64,000 nt of DNA from a virus: positions 1 through 64,000 of the IMG/VR virus record IMGVR_UViG_3300031857_000120; one strand, written 5' to 3'. A program made the translations under genes and the position numbers. Positions within the stretch are counted from its first letter, which is position 1; every line of letters begins with the position of its first letter. Positions 38,947 through 49,500 of the stretch are shown here, one piece after another. Under the pieces are notes generated by a model. The model did no database searches and was not told the origin of the DNA. It saw only the letters and a list, made by a program, of their open reading frames with translations.

Positions 38947-39803
38947 TATCCAATAAAATCGAGAGGTGGTAGTTCATAATCCATAGACATACGAGATTGA
39001 ATCTCTGCAAGTTCTCTTTCAGCATCATCATATAATTGTCTACCATTAAGTTCAATTCCACCAGGAAGTTTTACACCATTGAACTTGATTAAGTTTTGAC
39101 CCCACTGGCGTTTAATAAGAGCAGTTAGGTATCTCTTTAAGAAACTATCATTATAAACACCAGTATATGAATCTGGATCTAATATTCTATGGCAGTCAAT
39201 AATAATATAGTCATTTTCACTCATACTCTTCCAATCAATATCCAGATACAATCTATCTTGTCTCTTATTGTATCTAATTTGTTTATCTGGAGTTAAAAGG
39301 AAGTCAATATCCTCCAAATAAGTTTTCGTCATTGCATATTGCAATAGTTCAACCGAATTGAAGTAGTAGAGATCATTCAAAAACAGTTGATATTTGATAC
39401 TAAACATTCCACCAGAAATAGAACTAGTATCAAACTTAAAGATTTTTTCAATTCCAATAACAGAATCTGGAACCTGAATGAAATTGGAAGTTTCGTAGTA
39501 ATTTGAAGTGGTTGTCCCATAACCACTGATAGTCGTTGAAGTAGCACTTGTAGTTACGATACCTGCGGTATTTGTGCTTCCAGATTCGTTTGATGCCCTT
39601 CCTCTATCTAAGTCTGCTTGAGTGAATCTATACTTCAGATACATTCTCTCAACACCATCAAAATGACGCTCTTGAAAATACTGAAGAGCATCATCTACCA
39701 GGTCGTCAATTTGATCATCATCAACGTTGATCTCCAAAACTGGAGCGCCCAAACGTCTCAAACAATAATCGATAAGTCCTTGGCGTGTTGATGGTTTTGC
39801 CAT
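38946..39803 (-). CDS. 13: Neck protein gp13
   Basis: Neck protein binding the portal and gp14. The 285 residues (T4: 309) contain the cyanophage gp13 blocks LIDYCLRRLGAPVLEINVDD, DALQYFQERHFDGVERMYLK, YFNSVELLQYAMTK and LYLDIDWKSMSENDYIIIDC, and end YELPPLDFIG. It is TAATG-coupled to gp14 and to the 73-residue gene upstream. Confidence 0.97.
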   Translation of the reverse strand: MAKPSTRQGLIDYCLRRLGAPVLEINVDDDQIDDLVDDALQYFQERHFDGVERMYLKYRFTQADLDRGRASNESGSTNTAGIVTTSATSTTISGYGTTTSNYYETSNFIQVPDSVIGIEKIFKFDTSSISGGMFSIKYQLFLNDLYYFNSVELLQYAMTKTYLEDIDFLLTPDKQIRYNKRQDRLYLDIDWKSMSENDYIIIDCHRILDPDSYTGVYNDSFLKRYLTALIKRQWGQNLIKFNGVKLPGGIELNGRQLYDDAERELAEIQSRMSMDYELPPLDFIG

Positions 39804-40024
39804 TAGAATTCCTCAGCAGATAAATTATCCGTCTTTTGTGTGGATTTTTTCTTCGTTTGCAATTTACTCAATTCTTCCTCTTGCTCATTCACTTTCTTTT
39901 TGAGAGCATCAATGGTTTGATTAGCAACCATAATCTTTGCTTCTAAAGCAACAGTTTGTGAAAATAAATCTGATGCTTTTTGCTGATATACTAAAATCAT
40001 GCTTCTGTAATCAGTTTCATTCAT
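39803..40024 (-). CDS. Coiled-coil small protein upstream of gp13 (73 aa)
   Basis: Function unknown. It is almost entirely one predicted coiled coil (QKASDLFSQTVALEAKIMVA, TIDALKKKVNEQEEELSKLQ) with a lysine/threonine tail. It sits where T4 has wac (fibritin), also a coiled-coil protein before gene 13, but is far smaller and I see no foldon-like end, so homology is not claimed. It is TAATG-coupled to gp13 and lies behind a terminator and late promoter. Confidence 0.83.
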   Translation of the reverse strand: MNETDYRSMILVYQQKASDLFSQTVALEAKIMVANQTIDALKKKVNEQEEELSKLQTKKKSTQKTDNLSAEEF

Positions 40025-40033
40025 AATTGATAC

Positions 40034-40058
40034 AAAAAAAGGTGGGACTTGCCCACCT
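40034..40058 (-). terminator. Rho-independent terminator before the neck genes
   Basis: Minus strand AGGTGGG, five-base loop, CCCACCT, then seven T. It lies after the 818-residue gene. It begins directly downstream of a TATAAATA, so RNA made from that promoter would start at the hairpin. Confidence 0.9.
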
Positions 40059-40059
40059 A

Positions 40060-40067
40060 TATTTATA
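40060..40067 (-). promoter_or_regulatory. Late promoter TATAAATA abutting a terminator
   Basis: Perfect octamer on the minus strand in the gap after the 818-residue gene. The predicted start point falls at or within the hairpin at 40034-40058. Confidence 0.68.
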
Positions 40068-40081
40068 ATCGCTAGTTAATT

Positions 40082-42538
40082 TTAGAATGATCCACCATCT
40101 ATGGTGATATTTTCCAGACTTCTTGTAGATCCACTACAGGAGATAACCTGCGACTGACCAGCACAATCATTAACCCACAGAGAGCCAATTTCAAAATCTG
40201 CATATGTGATACTACCCATAACACTGGTAGTTTCAGTAACTTGTGAAGCAACTACGATTCTTCCAGCACTGTCGTCCCAGAACATAGCAGCGGTCTTAGC
40301 GGAACCGCTGTAGTAATGTAGAACAATACCAACGTCAATGTTTGCGTCGGAAGAAGGAGCAACAAGTGAACCACCGCTGTTGACTAGACCAACCTCAATC
40401 AGAGAATCTTCAACTTTCAGAGTCTCTGTATTGATGATGGACTGAGTTCCAAGAACGGTGAAGTTTCCGTTAACAGTCAGATCATCAGCAACCGTAACTG
40501 TTCCACCAGTTGAATCGAGTGTTAGACCACCAGATGAGGTAGAAACTGTGTTACCATCAATGGTTACGTTATCAACAGCAGCGGCACCCGTTACGGTAAG
40601 TGTAGTACCATTGAAGGTTAAGTTTCCACTATCCTCAATAGCGCCTGAAGTACCAGCAAGAACAACACGACCTGAAGTTAGATCTGATACTGTTGCAGAC
40701 GAAAGAACTGTTTCAGCACCAGAAACATTTAGACCGCCATTAAAGTCAACAGCACCAGTTACTGTAAGACCAGCACCAACAACAGCATCTTTTGTAACAG
40801 CGATGGAATCTGTGACTGATAAATCGCCAGTTACTGTGAGAGTTGAACCATCAAAGGTTAGGTTTCCACTATCCTGGAGAGCACCTGAAGTACCAGCAAG
40901 GACAACACGACCAGAAGTGAGGTCTGATACTGTTGCTGAGGATAATACAGTTTCTCCACCTGAAATATTAGCACCACCATTACCATCAATAGCGCCAGTT
41001 ACTGTAAGACCAGCACCGATAACAACATCAGTTGCGGAAAGATTTGCGATAGTTGAAACGCCTGTGGAATTTATATTTCCACTTACGTTACCTGTTAAGT
41101 CTCCCTGTACTCCACCGCTTGCATAGAAATTAGTAGCAGATACCGAGTTATTACTTGCAGTTACACCACTACCAACAGCAAGGACAACTCCATTTGCCAT
41201 TGATGTGGTTCCAATAGCAAGAGCATAGTTAAATGCAAATGCATCAGTTTCAAATCCAAGAGTCCCACTCTTGAACCACATTAACTGTTTATAAGTATCT
41301 GGAAGTGTGTTAATACCAGATGCAGCAAATGATACTAATGGAGATCCCTCAGTAGATGCAATTGCCACTCCAGCATGATTAGCGGTATCCTCATTAGGAG
41401 TAATGGAAGTTGTATATCCAAGAATAATATCTTTGTTTTCAATAAAAACATCTTGCCCTCTAAGAGCAACAAAGGTTCCTCCAATTGTTACATTTCCACT
41501 AACATTAATATCGCCACCAACGTTTAGATTCCTCTGTATTCCTACACCACCATCAATAATTACAGCACCATTATCATAAGATGTCGATTCGGTAGTTCCC
41601 GTGAATGAAACAATTCCAGAAAGTACTGAGTTTCCATGTGATGCAAAACTTTCATCAACTTCAAATATTCCATTTACGAAAAGATCATCTAAAATATGTA
41701 AATTATAAATTGTAGAGAATCCAGCAACATTAATTCCATTATTACCAACTACTATTCCATTAAAAGTGGAAAAACCAGTTACATTTAAGTTTTCGCTAAG
41801 ATTTAAACTTCTTGCGTAAATATCTGCCCATCTATTAGATAATGATCCCAGATCATAATATACATCTGTGGTTGGGATAAGATCGGATGCAAATTCTCCG
41901 CCAACAATAACATCATCAGATCCAGAATCACCAAGATTAATTGTTCCGCCACGGAATGTTACTACACCGACAAACTCCGAATATCCACCAACATGTAGGT
42001 TTTGCTTAACCGTTAGGTTTTTAGCAATACCCATACCTCCGTCAAGTTGAACGGAACCAGTATTTTCGTCACCTAAAGTATTATCCGTAGTGTTGGTTAC
42101 AGTTGTAATACCAGAGATATCAGTGGATGCTTCAATATTCAGATGACCCTGAATCGTGGTAATACCAGTCAGAGCTGAGTTAGCAGAACCAGCACCCCAA
42201 GTTAGATTTCCATTTCCATCATTAGTGAGAACGGAACTTACAGCACCTTGAGTTCCTGGGAAAGTATATGTTACAATACCAGCAAGAGATGCTGGTGCCG
42301 CAAGACTAATATAGTCCGAACCATTTGAACTACCTTCAACAAGGTTAACTGCAGAACCAGTACTTTCAGTTTCTACTCTCCAAAATCTGGATGAACCTAC
42401 AAATTTATTAGTTGCTGTTTCTGAAGTTAAACCAACATATAGATCGTATCTATCTGTTGTAAACCCGGGTTCACCTGCCCTCAATCCTGGGAGATTATTA
42501 AATAGACCCCTCTTAAACTGTAATACAGGAGCAGCCAT
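40082..42538 (-). CDS. Tail-fibre-like structural protein (818 aa)
   Basis: Probable fibre or spike. The N-terminus MAAPVLQFKRGLFNNLPGLR followed by GEPGFTTDRYDLYVG is the attachment-type start found on many phage fibre proteins. The rest is a chain of beta strands with repeated LNV.G..T, NLTVTG and GGVGI.RNLNV units, suggesting a long beta-helix or trimeric fibre. Two adjacent 80-residue repeats (GAGLTVTGA, SATVSDLTSGRVVLAGTSGA) are about 85 percent identical by eye. The C-terminus NDCAGQSQVISCSGSTRSLE has two cysteines. It occupies the region of T4 genes 9-12, but no T4 homologue is evident. Confidence 0.9.
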   Translation of the reverse strand: MAAPVLQFKRGLFNNLPGLRAGEPGFTTDRYDLYVGLTSETATNKFVGSSRFWRVETESTGSAVNLVEGSSNGSDYISLAAPASLAGIVTYTFPGTQGAVSSVLTNDGNGNLTWGAGSANSALTGITTIQGHLNIEASTDISGITTVTNTTDNTLGDENTGSVQLDGGMGIAKNLTVKQNLHVGGYSEFVGVVTFRGGTINLGDSGSDDVIVGGEFASDLIPTTDVYYDLGSLSNRWADIYARSLNLSENLNVTGFSTFNGIVVGNNGINVAGFSTIYNLHILDDLFVNGIFEVDESFASHGNSVLSGIVSFTGTTESTSYDNGAVIIDGGVGIQRNLNVGGDINVSGNVTIGGTFVALRGQDVFIENKDIILGYTTSITPNEDTANHAGVAIASTEGSPLVSFAASGINTLPDTYKQLMWFKSGTLGFETDAFAFNYALAIGTTSMANGVVLAVGSGVTASNNSVSATNFYASGGVQGDLTGNVSGNINSTGVSTIANLSATDVVIGAGLTVTGAIDGNGGANISGGETVLSSATVSDLTSGRVVLAGTSGALQDSGNLTFDGSTLTVTGDLSVTDSIAVTKDAVVGAGLTVTGAVDFNGGLNVSGAETVLSSATVSDLTSGRVVLAGTSGAIEDSGNLTFNGTTLTVTGAAAVDNVTIDGNTVSTSSGGLTLDSTGGTVTVADDLTVNGNFTVLGTQSIINTETLKVEDSLIEVGLVNSGGSLVAPSSDANIDVGIVLHYYSGSAKTAAMFWDDSAGRIVVASQVTETTSVMGSITYADFEIGSLWVNDCAGQSQVISCSGSTRSLENITIDGGSF
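40611..41030. repeat. Tandem 240-bp repeat in the fibre-like gene
   Basis: Bases 40611-40790 align with 40851-41030 at a period of exactly 240, with long shared runs such as ACCTGAAGTACCAGCAAG. The repeat is an in-frame duplication of 80 codons. Confidence 0.92.
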
Positions 42539-42561
42539 TTTTTAACTTTACCTTTTTTATC

Positions 42562-42569
42562 TATTTATT
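42562..42569 (-). promoter_or_regulatory. Late promoter AATAAATA for the fibre-like gene
   Basis: AATAAATA on the minus strand in GGAATAAATAG, 24 bases before the ATG. Confidence 0.6.
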
Positions 42570-42581
42570 CCAAAAAATTAT

Positions 42582-42818
42582 TCAAAAATTTCCATAATCA
42601 ATTACATCATTAGGTACTGCATCAGCAAGATCCATTACATATGCTGGAGTAACATGTATATACTTATTAGTTGTTGAATCATACATCAAAATAGAATAAT
42701 TTGCTTTAGCAGTTATATCAACGTCAGTTAAATCTGCAACAGATGATGTTGCAGATTTGTTGGAAGCAATAACTCTGATTCCTTGTTTTTGACCGACCCT
42801 AACATTGATGTTTGCCAT
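42582..42818 (-). CDS. Small structural-cluster protein (78 aa)
   Basis: Function unknown. MANINVRVGQKQGIRVIASN is followed by TSSVADLTDVDITAKANYSI and LMYDSTTNKYIHV, a short beta-rich protein resembling connector pieces of phage fibres (DLTDVDIT and YDSTTNKY are typical fibre-edge motifs). It is TAATG-coupled to the 112-residue gene and lies directly before the fibre-like gene, suggesting a fibre adaptor or chaperone. Confidence 0.82.
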   Translation of the reverse strand: MANINVRVGQKQGIRVIASNKSATSSVADLTDVDITAKANYSILMYDSTTNKYIHVTPAYVMDLADAVPNDVIDYGNF

Positions 42819-43156
42819 TAGCGAGTAACTCCTTTACTTACCAATACCATTCCCTCAACGACTCTTGTTATATATGAAAAAGAATCTGTAACAACTACAT
42901 CATAAACATACCTGCCTTCTTTTAGGTTTGCTGTTTGTGTTGTAGATAAACCAATTCTAATTTGTCCACCAGCACTACTATAAACACTAGTAGTAAATGT
43001 AGTTACACCAGTAGCACCGGGATGTTTTCTCATTTCAGCTTTAACAGTATATCCACTTAAATTGAGTGCAGAATTAGTTCCAGCATCTTCTAACGTGAAA
43101 ACTTGACTGAAATCAGTTCCACCATTGATAACAATATTACTAACGTAAACAGACAT
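42818..43156 (-). CDS. Beta-sandwich baseplate or fibre accessory (112 aa)
   Basis: Function unknown. It starts MSVYVSNIVINGGTDFSQVF and continues with LEDAGTNSALNLSGYTVKAE, then EGRYVYDVVVTDSFSYITRV, an immunoglobulin-like beta pattern similar to short N-terminal domains of phage baseplate upper proteins. The link is by pattern. A late CATAAATA at 43179 precedes it. Confidence 0.82.
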   Translation of the reverse strand: MSVYVSNIVINGGTDFSQVFTLEDAGTNSALNLSGYTVKAEMRKHPGATGVTTFTTSVYSSAGGQIRIGLSTTQTANLKEGRYVYDVVVTDSFSYITRVVEGMVLVSKGVTR

Positions 43157-43178
43157 CTTATCAAATGGTCTTTACAAG

Positions 43179-43186
43179 TATTTATG
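43179..43186 (-). promoter_or_regulatory. Late-promoter-like CATAAATA
   Basis: CATAAATA on the minus strand overlapping the stop of the 59-residue gene, 22 bases before the ATG of the 112-residue gene. Confidence 0.52.
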
Positions 43187-43361
43187 CTAAACCAGAGATA
43201 GCAAAGTTCTTGATAACTTCTTGTTGTTTGAGATAAAGTTTAAAATAAGATTTAGCGAAACTTTTTAACTCATCAACATCCAATTCGTCAATAAGTCTAG
43301 AGAACTTTTCATACTCGAACATTTTATTGATCGACTCTAGTTCAATTTTGTCTGGATCCAT
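43182..43361 (-). CDS. Small helical protein (59 aa)
   Basis: Function unknown. I start it at the ATG at 43359-43361 because GGAG lies seven bases upstream; an earlier GTG is rejected. It is helical and charged (MDPDKIELESINKMFEYEKF, DVDELKSFAKSYFKLYLKQQ). It overlaps the upstream gene by 20 bases. It is possibly a tail or baseplate assembly factor, from position only. Confidence 0.8.
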   Translation of the reverse strand: MDPDKIELESINKMFEYEKFSRLIDELDVDELKSFAKSYFKLYLKQQEVIKNFAISGLA

Positions 43362-43545
43362 TGATAATCTCCATAAGTAGGGATTTGATTTCACTAATAT
43401 CTGTTTTTATTTGATCAATTTCTTCTCTTTGTTTTCTTCTTTCCGATCTCAATTTAACATACTGCAAATATTCAGTTGTATCAGTATTAACAATAGCACC
43501 CGAATCTTCACGAAACAGGTGCTTATGACCTTCAACTCTTTTCAT
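43342..43545 (-). CDS. Small coiled-coil protein after the DUF4815 gene (67 aa)
   Basis: Function unknown. It begins MKRVEGHKHLFREDSGAIVN and contains a coiled coil (EEIDQIKTDISEIKSLLMEI). The opening EGHKHLFRE.SGAIVNTD is a pattern I associate with small proteins in phage tail clusters. It starts one base past the stop of the 2347-residue gene. Confidence 0.82.
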   Translation of the reverse strand: MKRVEGHKHLFREDSGAIVNTDTTEYLQYVKLRSERRKQREEIDQIKTDISEIKSLLMEIINGSRQN

Positions 43546-43546
43546 C

Positions 43547-46500
43547 TTATGCTAGGGCAATAGTTCTAAGATCCTTGAATCTCGGTGCTTTTGCTTCATT
43601 TGTTCCGTTCATAACAATCTTAATTCTAAATGCATTGAATTGCTCAAGTTCATCAGCACTAAACTGATACTCAAGAAACTCTCCATCATTACTTGCGCGT
43701 ACAAATGCGTCCGCTCTACCACTATTTAATGTAGAATCTATGACAGCATCACCATATCCATCGCCATCAGTATCTTTAAGGTTATCGTAACCTGGGAACA
43801 ATTCATATGCTTGTTCAACTCCATTAGAGTCTGCTCTAAAGAGTTGGTAAAGAACTCTAAAGTCAGCTGAAGAATGGCGATAAGCAGAAACAAGAACTTT
43901 GAGTGATGTTGCTGGTTGCTTAAGTCTAACTATGCTTGTGGCGTAAATAGCACTATGTGGATCTTCTTGAACTAAATTAACTCTACCATCAAAAGCATAG
44001 TCGCTGATTGGATTATTCAGTCTATTTCTACCAAATACAATAGATGCTGTAGAAACATTAACAGCAGGAGACAGGTTTGGATCTGCCGTATTCATTGTTA
44101 GACCAAGTGTAAATGACTTGTTCTTTGGTAATGATGAGAGTCTTGTAGTCTCATTAATTTGGGATGCTACAAGTCTTGTAGTCGTTAATTCATTTACATT
44201 GTTTAGTTCAATAGTCTCATAACCCTGATCAATGAATGATGCTTCAGAACCTCCAGCACTTGTACCAGAAACTGTTCTAATTTGGGCAGACAATGAAGTA
44301 GTCTCTCCAGGTGTCAGAACACTGAATTGTGGATCAATTCTATTAAATTGAACATTCTTAGTTGCTGAGGCACCCTTACCACCGATAATATTTTCATCGG
44401 TGAAACTCAACTGACTGTCTCCAGAAGTTCTTGATCCGCGATCAATTTGTAAGTGATAAGTATCAAAGTCTCTTTCAGACTTGAGAGCGGTATCGGTTGG
44501 TAGATTATGTTGGGTATTGATTCTAGTTAGAGAAATACCATTCAACTCATAAGCATAGACCTTATCACCAATGGAGTGCTTTCTCGTGAGTGAACCGTCA
44601 ACACCTCTAGTTCCAATACCAAGTGTACCAGCACCTCCACTACCTGCGGTAATAGCATTATAGAAGATGATCTCATTATTTACTTTCAAGTAACCTTGAG
44701 AAGTTGAGATACCTTCGAATGTTGCAAATAGTGAGGTATTAGCAACTGAAATAGTAGTATCACTAATTGCAAGTTCAGCGTTAAGAGTTGTTGGAATAGT
44801 GTCTGGTGCTAGATCAGCAAGAACAACTATGTTGTTATCGGCGTGCATTCCATGATTTGGTTGAGTAACTTCAATAACTCTTCCATCATAAAGATTACTG
44901 ATAACAGCAGAGTCACGAATATCTGTGTTAGCATAAGCAACGGCAGTACTTGGATTACTATAGACAACCAAGTCTTGTCCAGCAGTAAACTCTTCACCCT
45001 GAACATTTGTTAGATATAGTGTATCTTTTCCACTCAGGGTAGCTACAGAAATCTGGGCATTTTTGCCTTTCACAACACTTGAAGTAGTAATGCCTAGGAT
45101 ATCTCCAACAACATATCCATTTCCAGCAAGAGTGATTGTTGGCGTTCCAGATACAGATCCAGCAGAGAAAGTAATAGATGCAGTAGCACCACTACCATTT
45201 CCAGTTATGGAGTAAAGTGGTACATTTGTAAATGTACCATTGCTGTATCCAGCACCAACTCTATTTACAGAAACTGTATTGAGGTTTCCACCAACTTGCT
45301 CAATATACCCACTGATAGCAGAGGCAGTTGTACTATCACTTACCTTCTTACCGATAGTAAGAATACTATTCATAGAAGTGGTAGTTGTAATACCAACCTT
45401 CAGTTTTCTTGGTAAAGTCTTAATAGAATTCTCATTAAGTTGTCCAACGTTTGTGTCTCTGGTTCCCAGTGATGGATTATAGAAATAAGCTACGCCAGGA
45501 GTTGTGGTGAAGTTTGCTTTATAAAGTTTGAACTTAAGATCTTCAAACTGGTTAGCAGTCCAGATAGTACCGTTTTGAGACTTGAAGAGGCTTCCTCCAA
45601 CATATTGCTTGGTAGCAATGACGCTCTCGGCATCTGGTAGAGTTGAAGTATTAACAGTCTTCTCACCCATTCTAGCAATCCATACTTCATACAAATCTGA
45701 GTATGGTGAAAGAAGAACAAGAGCATACTCTGTGTCTGCTTCAAGATAAACTGGAGATGGGAACTTAATGTTAGTTGCTACTGAAGCATCTCTTGATGTC
45801 TGAATCTGAGATGGATCAATAGTAACTCTTGAGTATTCTGTTACAAGATTTTTAGTAGGAATACCAAGTTCAACAGTTCTTAGTTCAACAAACAGTTTTT
45901 CACTATCATCTTTATTGGCGAAGAATACATCCACACCAGTCATAAATGCACCAGTTTCATCAACGGTGAATGACTGCGCTAGTGGATCATATCTTTCAAC
46001 TTCTGTAATTCTTTCAAAGATATCGATTCTTCCTGTAGTTGTATAATTTGTTTCAGCACTACTAATAAGTGTGCTTCCTGGTAGTTGTGCTTCATTAGTA
46101 GCACTTGAAGTTAGTCTAAAGGTCTTAGTTCCAGTTGTGAATCTTAGTGGAGGTGGTGGTGATGCTAGTGGATTTCTAAAGAACATAGAACCATAGATAT
46201 CACCAAATGTATCTGCTACTAGTCTGATATTAGCAACAGATGCTTGAGCACCGCTAGTTTCTCCGAGAAGAACCATCCCAGTGGTGATATAACCATTATA
46301 CTTACCAAGAACCTCTTCTTGTAACGCTTCAACATCGATGTTTAGAACTGTTGATGATGCTGAGTATGATACTGGGAGTGTAATTGATTTGTTATATGGA
46401 TTCAGACTAAAGGTTGATGATGGATTTCCACCAGGACCGGTCTTATGATTTGGTTGAACAACACGGCAAGTAAATAGATTTGTTCCTCCATCATAACCTC

Positions 46501-49500
46501 TTACGGTTTCACCAACTTGGAATACACCAGAGGTCATACTAATTTCGATAAGTTTTGGAACAATATCGAGACCACTAGTGCTATCAAAGAAGTGATAATG
46601 TCTTGCTAATGGTCTTAATCCAATAGCTCTGAATAGAACATTCCTGGAGCGAATATGTGGATCTGGTGTAGAAGAAGCAAGAACAGTTCTTGAACCAACA
46701 ACTCTTGTAGCACCTCCAGAACCACCAACTGTTCTAGTTCCACCATCCCTAACAATTGTTCTAGTCCAACTATCTGTTTTTGGACTTAGTTCGATGGAAC
46801 CATTAAATTCAATAACGTTAAATGGGTTTACGTTCTCAACTCTAGTTGCTAAAGGTTGCTCAATCCAAGACTTTTCGGTATATTTAAGAGTAATCAGATC
46901 ACCCGTCTTTTGAACATTTGAATCAAGAAGACTTAGATTTTCGCTGAAGTTAGCCGTCTCTAAGTTAATGGATGGATCAAGAGATGGTTGTGGTGATAGT
47001 GAGTGGAAGTCAATAGGAGTGATCAACTCATTATCGGATGTATCAATATCGGCAGTTGTTTGTGCTTTATCTAATCTCTGATTATCTTTGAAGTCATCTA
47101 CAAAGAATCCAGACTTGAATCTGTCTAAACCATCAACGTCTCTGATTTGTAAGGTCTTGGTGCTGAGTTCTAGTAGTGAAAGTGAAGTTACAGTTTCGAG
47201 ATTCTCCACTCTATCTTCAATCTTTCCAATGTCTCTCATTGTATATCTTCTATTATCAACAACAGTAACTACTGCATCACTGGTGTTGTAGAGATATGCT
47301 GGTAGAGAAATTGTTCCGATCTCCATAGCATCATCACTGTTTGATGGTGCCTTTGGATTTTCTGCCGATGCACCTTTAATTACAGTGAAAGCACCTTCTT
47401 TGTTTAGAACTACCTTATCAATTCTTGGTAGATAGAAGTCGTATCCAACGAGTGAACTTTCATTTGGAGCAACAACTAACGTTGGATTGATTCCAGCAGT
47501 TGCGAATGTTCTGCTAGCAAAATCAAATGGAGATGCAGTAGATGAAGTAAACTGAGCAACTCTTGGTCTAAAGTCAAGAGTATCTGTTGCTCTTCTTCCA
47601 TCACTCATCAACGGAATGTCTGTCTTATATCTTTCAGCAGTATATGAGTTTACTGTGTAAAGATTTCCAGCATCGTTGGTTGGAATGGAGTAATGATTGA
47701 AGATAATCAACAATCTGTGTGAAGGGATATAGTTGTCCCTACCTCTTACAATCCTAGCATAGTCGTAGAACTGATCCCTTACACCCTTATCAAGGGTATA
47801 CTTGCTAGTAATATCTTGGTAGTTACCTTCATTTACTGCCTGAACGGTTGATATAATGTTTGATTCACCAAAAGTAGCAACTTCGCCAACTACAAACTTA
47901 TTCGAATTCAGATAGACAATCTCAACCTTAGTTGCAGAAGATCTTGTTACAACTTGAGCAATGGCTCCGCTAGTTGATCCAACAACTCTTTCCCCAAGAA
48001 TAGAGTTTGCATCCAAAGATAATCCTGAAGGGAATTCAATGGAATCTAGAGTTGGAGCAGACGTATCATATGATTCATATATTGCTAAAACTTCTACAAC
48101 ATCTGGGAAGTTTAGAGATATTTCCTTATCTTGAACTCTTGTTCCATAATAAGCACTTTCTGTAAGACCACTAATAGCAGTGGATACACCAGAAACACTA
48201 TTAATAACACTGACCTTTTCGCTTCTAGTGAAGTTTTTTGTCTTGCTTGTGATAGAGTTCTTCTTAACAGTTGTATTAACTGTGACGTTTCCAGACTGAG
48301 AAGGAGTTAATCCTGTAAATGTAATAGTCTGACCATTTGAACCAAGAGTAACTTGGTCGGATGATAGGTCTTCAATAGTTCCATTAGAATAGAATACTCC
48401 GTATCTTTCCGCATCAAATGTCTCAAAGAAAGCACTGCTAATACCAGTAGATGAAACGTTTATAGTTAAAGATCCAGTAGAACTGGTGGTTTGTTGTTTG
48501 AGTTGACTCGAAACTAAAAGGTTAGATCCGGCAAGACTTACTGAAGCAATGTTCTCTTGTTCGAGTGGAGCAAAAAGACCACCATTATCTTCTACTAGTG
48601 GAGCTCCAAGAGAAAATGTAACATCAGTATTGCTACCTGGTAGAGAACCATTACATACACCACTAACGCTTTCTACGGCAGCAACGGTCATACTATTATC
48701 ATTATTTACACTGACGACTCTATTGAAAGTTTCATCAGCAACACCAGGTATCTGATACCTGATGATAGTATCACTCTTAATTCCAACAAAGTTCTTTCCT
48801 GGACAAGTTACGTTACCACCACTAGTAATTCTGATGGTGTCGGCAATACCAAAGTTCTTAGCAAGTTTTCTTTGAAGAACTGAGTCGGCAATAAAGTCCA
48901 GACTCATATCAGAATCAATAGAATCTGAGTTTTGGTAGATTGATTTAACATCTTCAATACCAAAAGTCTGAATAGTCTTAATCGATCTTGAAACTTCTTT
49001 AGTTTCATTAATCAGAATTTGTTCACCTTCAATAAAGGTTCCAGATGTTTGGATGAGATTAAGAGTGGCGCTACCACCAGGTGCCGTCTCAACATAACCA
49101 GAAGCGCCACTACTTACACCTCTAATATAGGAACTAGCAGGGACCTCTGCAGTGGTTACAGACTGGTTTAGAGTGATCTTTGTGTATGTTTGAATATCAA
49201 ACAGATACAGATCCCAGTCAGAAGTATCATCTGAATATGCTGCGTCCGTTAAACTAAACGAATATACTCTTGCCTTACCAATTTCAGTTCCAGTTGCTGC
49301 TGTGCTAGAAGAACCTCTTCTTTGGTTTTGTAACCTAACAATGTTATCATTGTTATTAATACCGAGAATAGGTGTTCCCTGAACATTATTAACTCTTATT
49401 AGTGTTCCAAATTCAAATGGAACAAGTGCCGATGAAATACTCTTCTTATCTCTTGGCTTTTCTACATCAATATTAGTTGTTGAAATAGTCTCAATATCAT

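Noticed and set aside
39803-40024. Fibritin (wac) homologue
   Set aside because: Only a short coiled coil is shared; it lacks the length and a foldon-like C-terminus.
40458-41126. 222-codon plus-strand frame opposite the fibre-like gene
   Set aside because: Low-complexity Pro/Val/Ser/Thr translation caused by the reverse of the repeat-rich fibre gene; not a credible protein.
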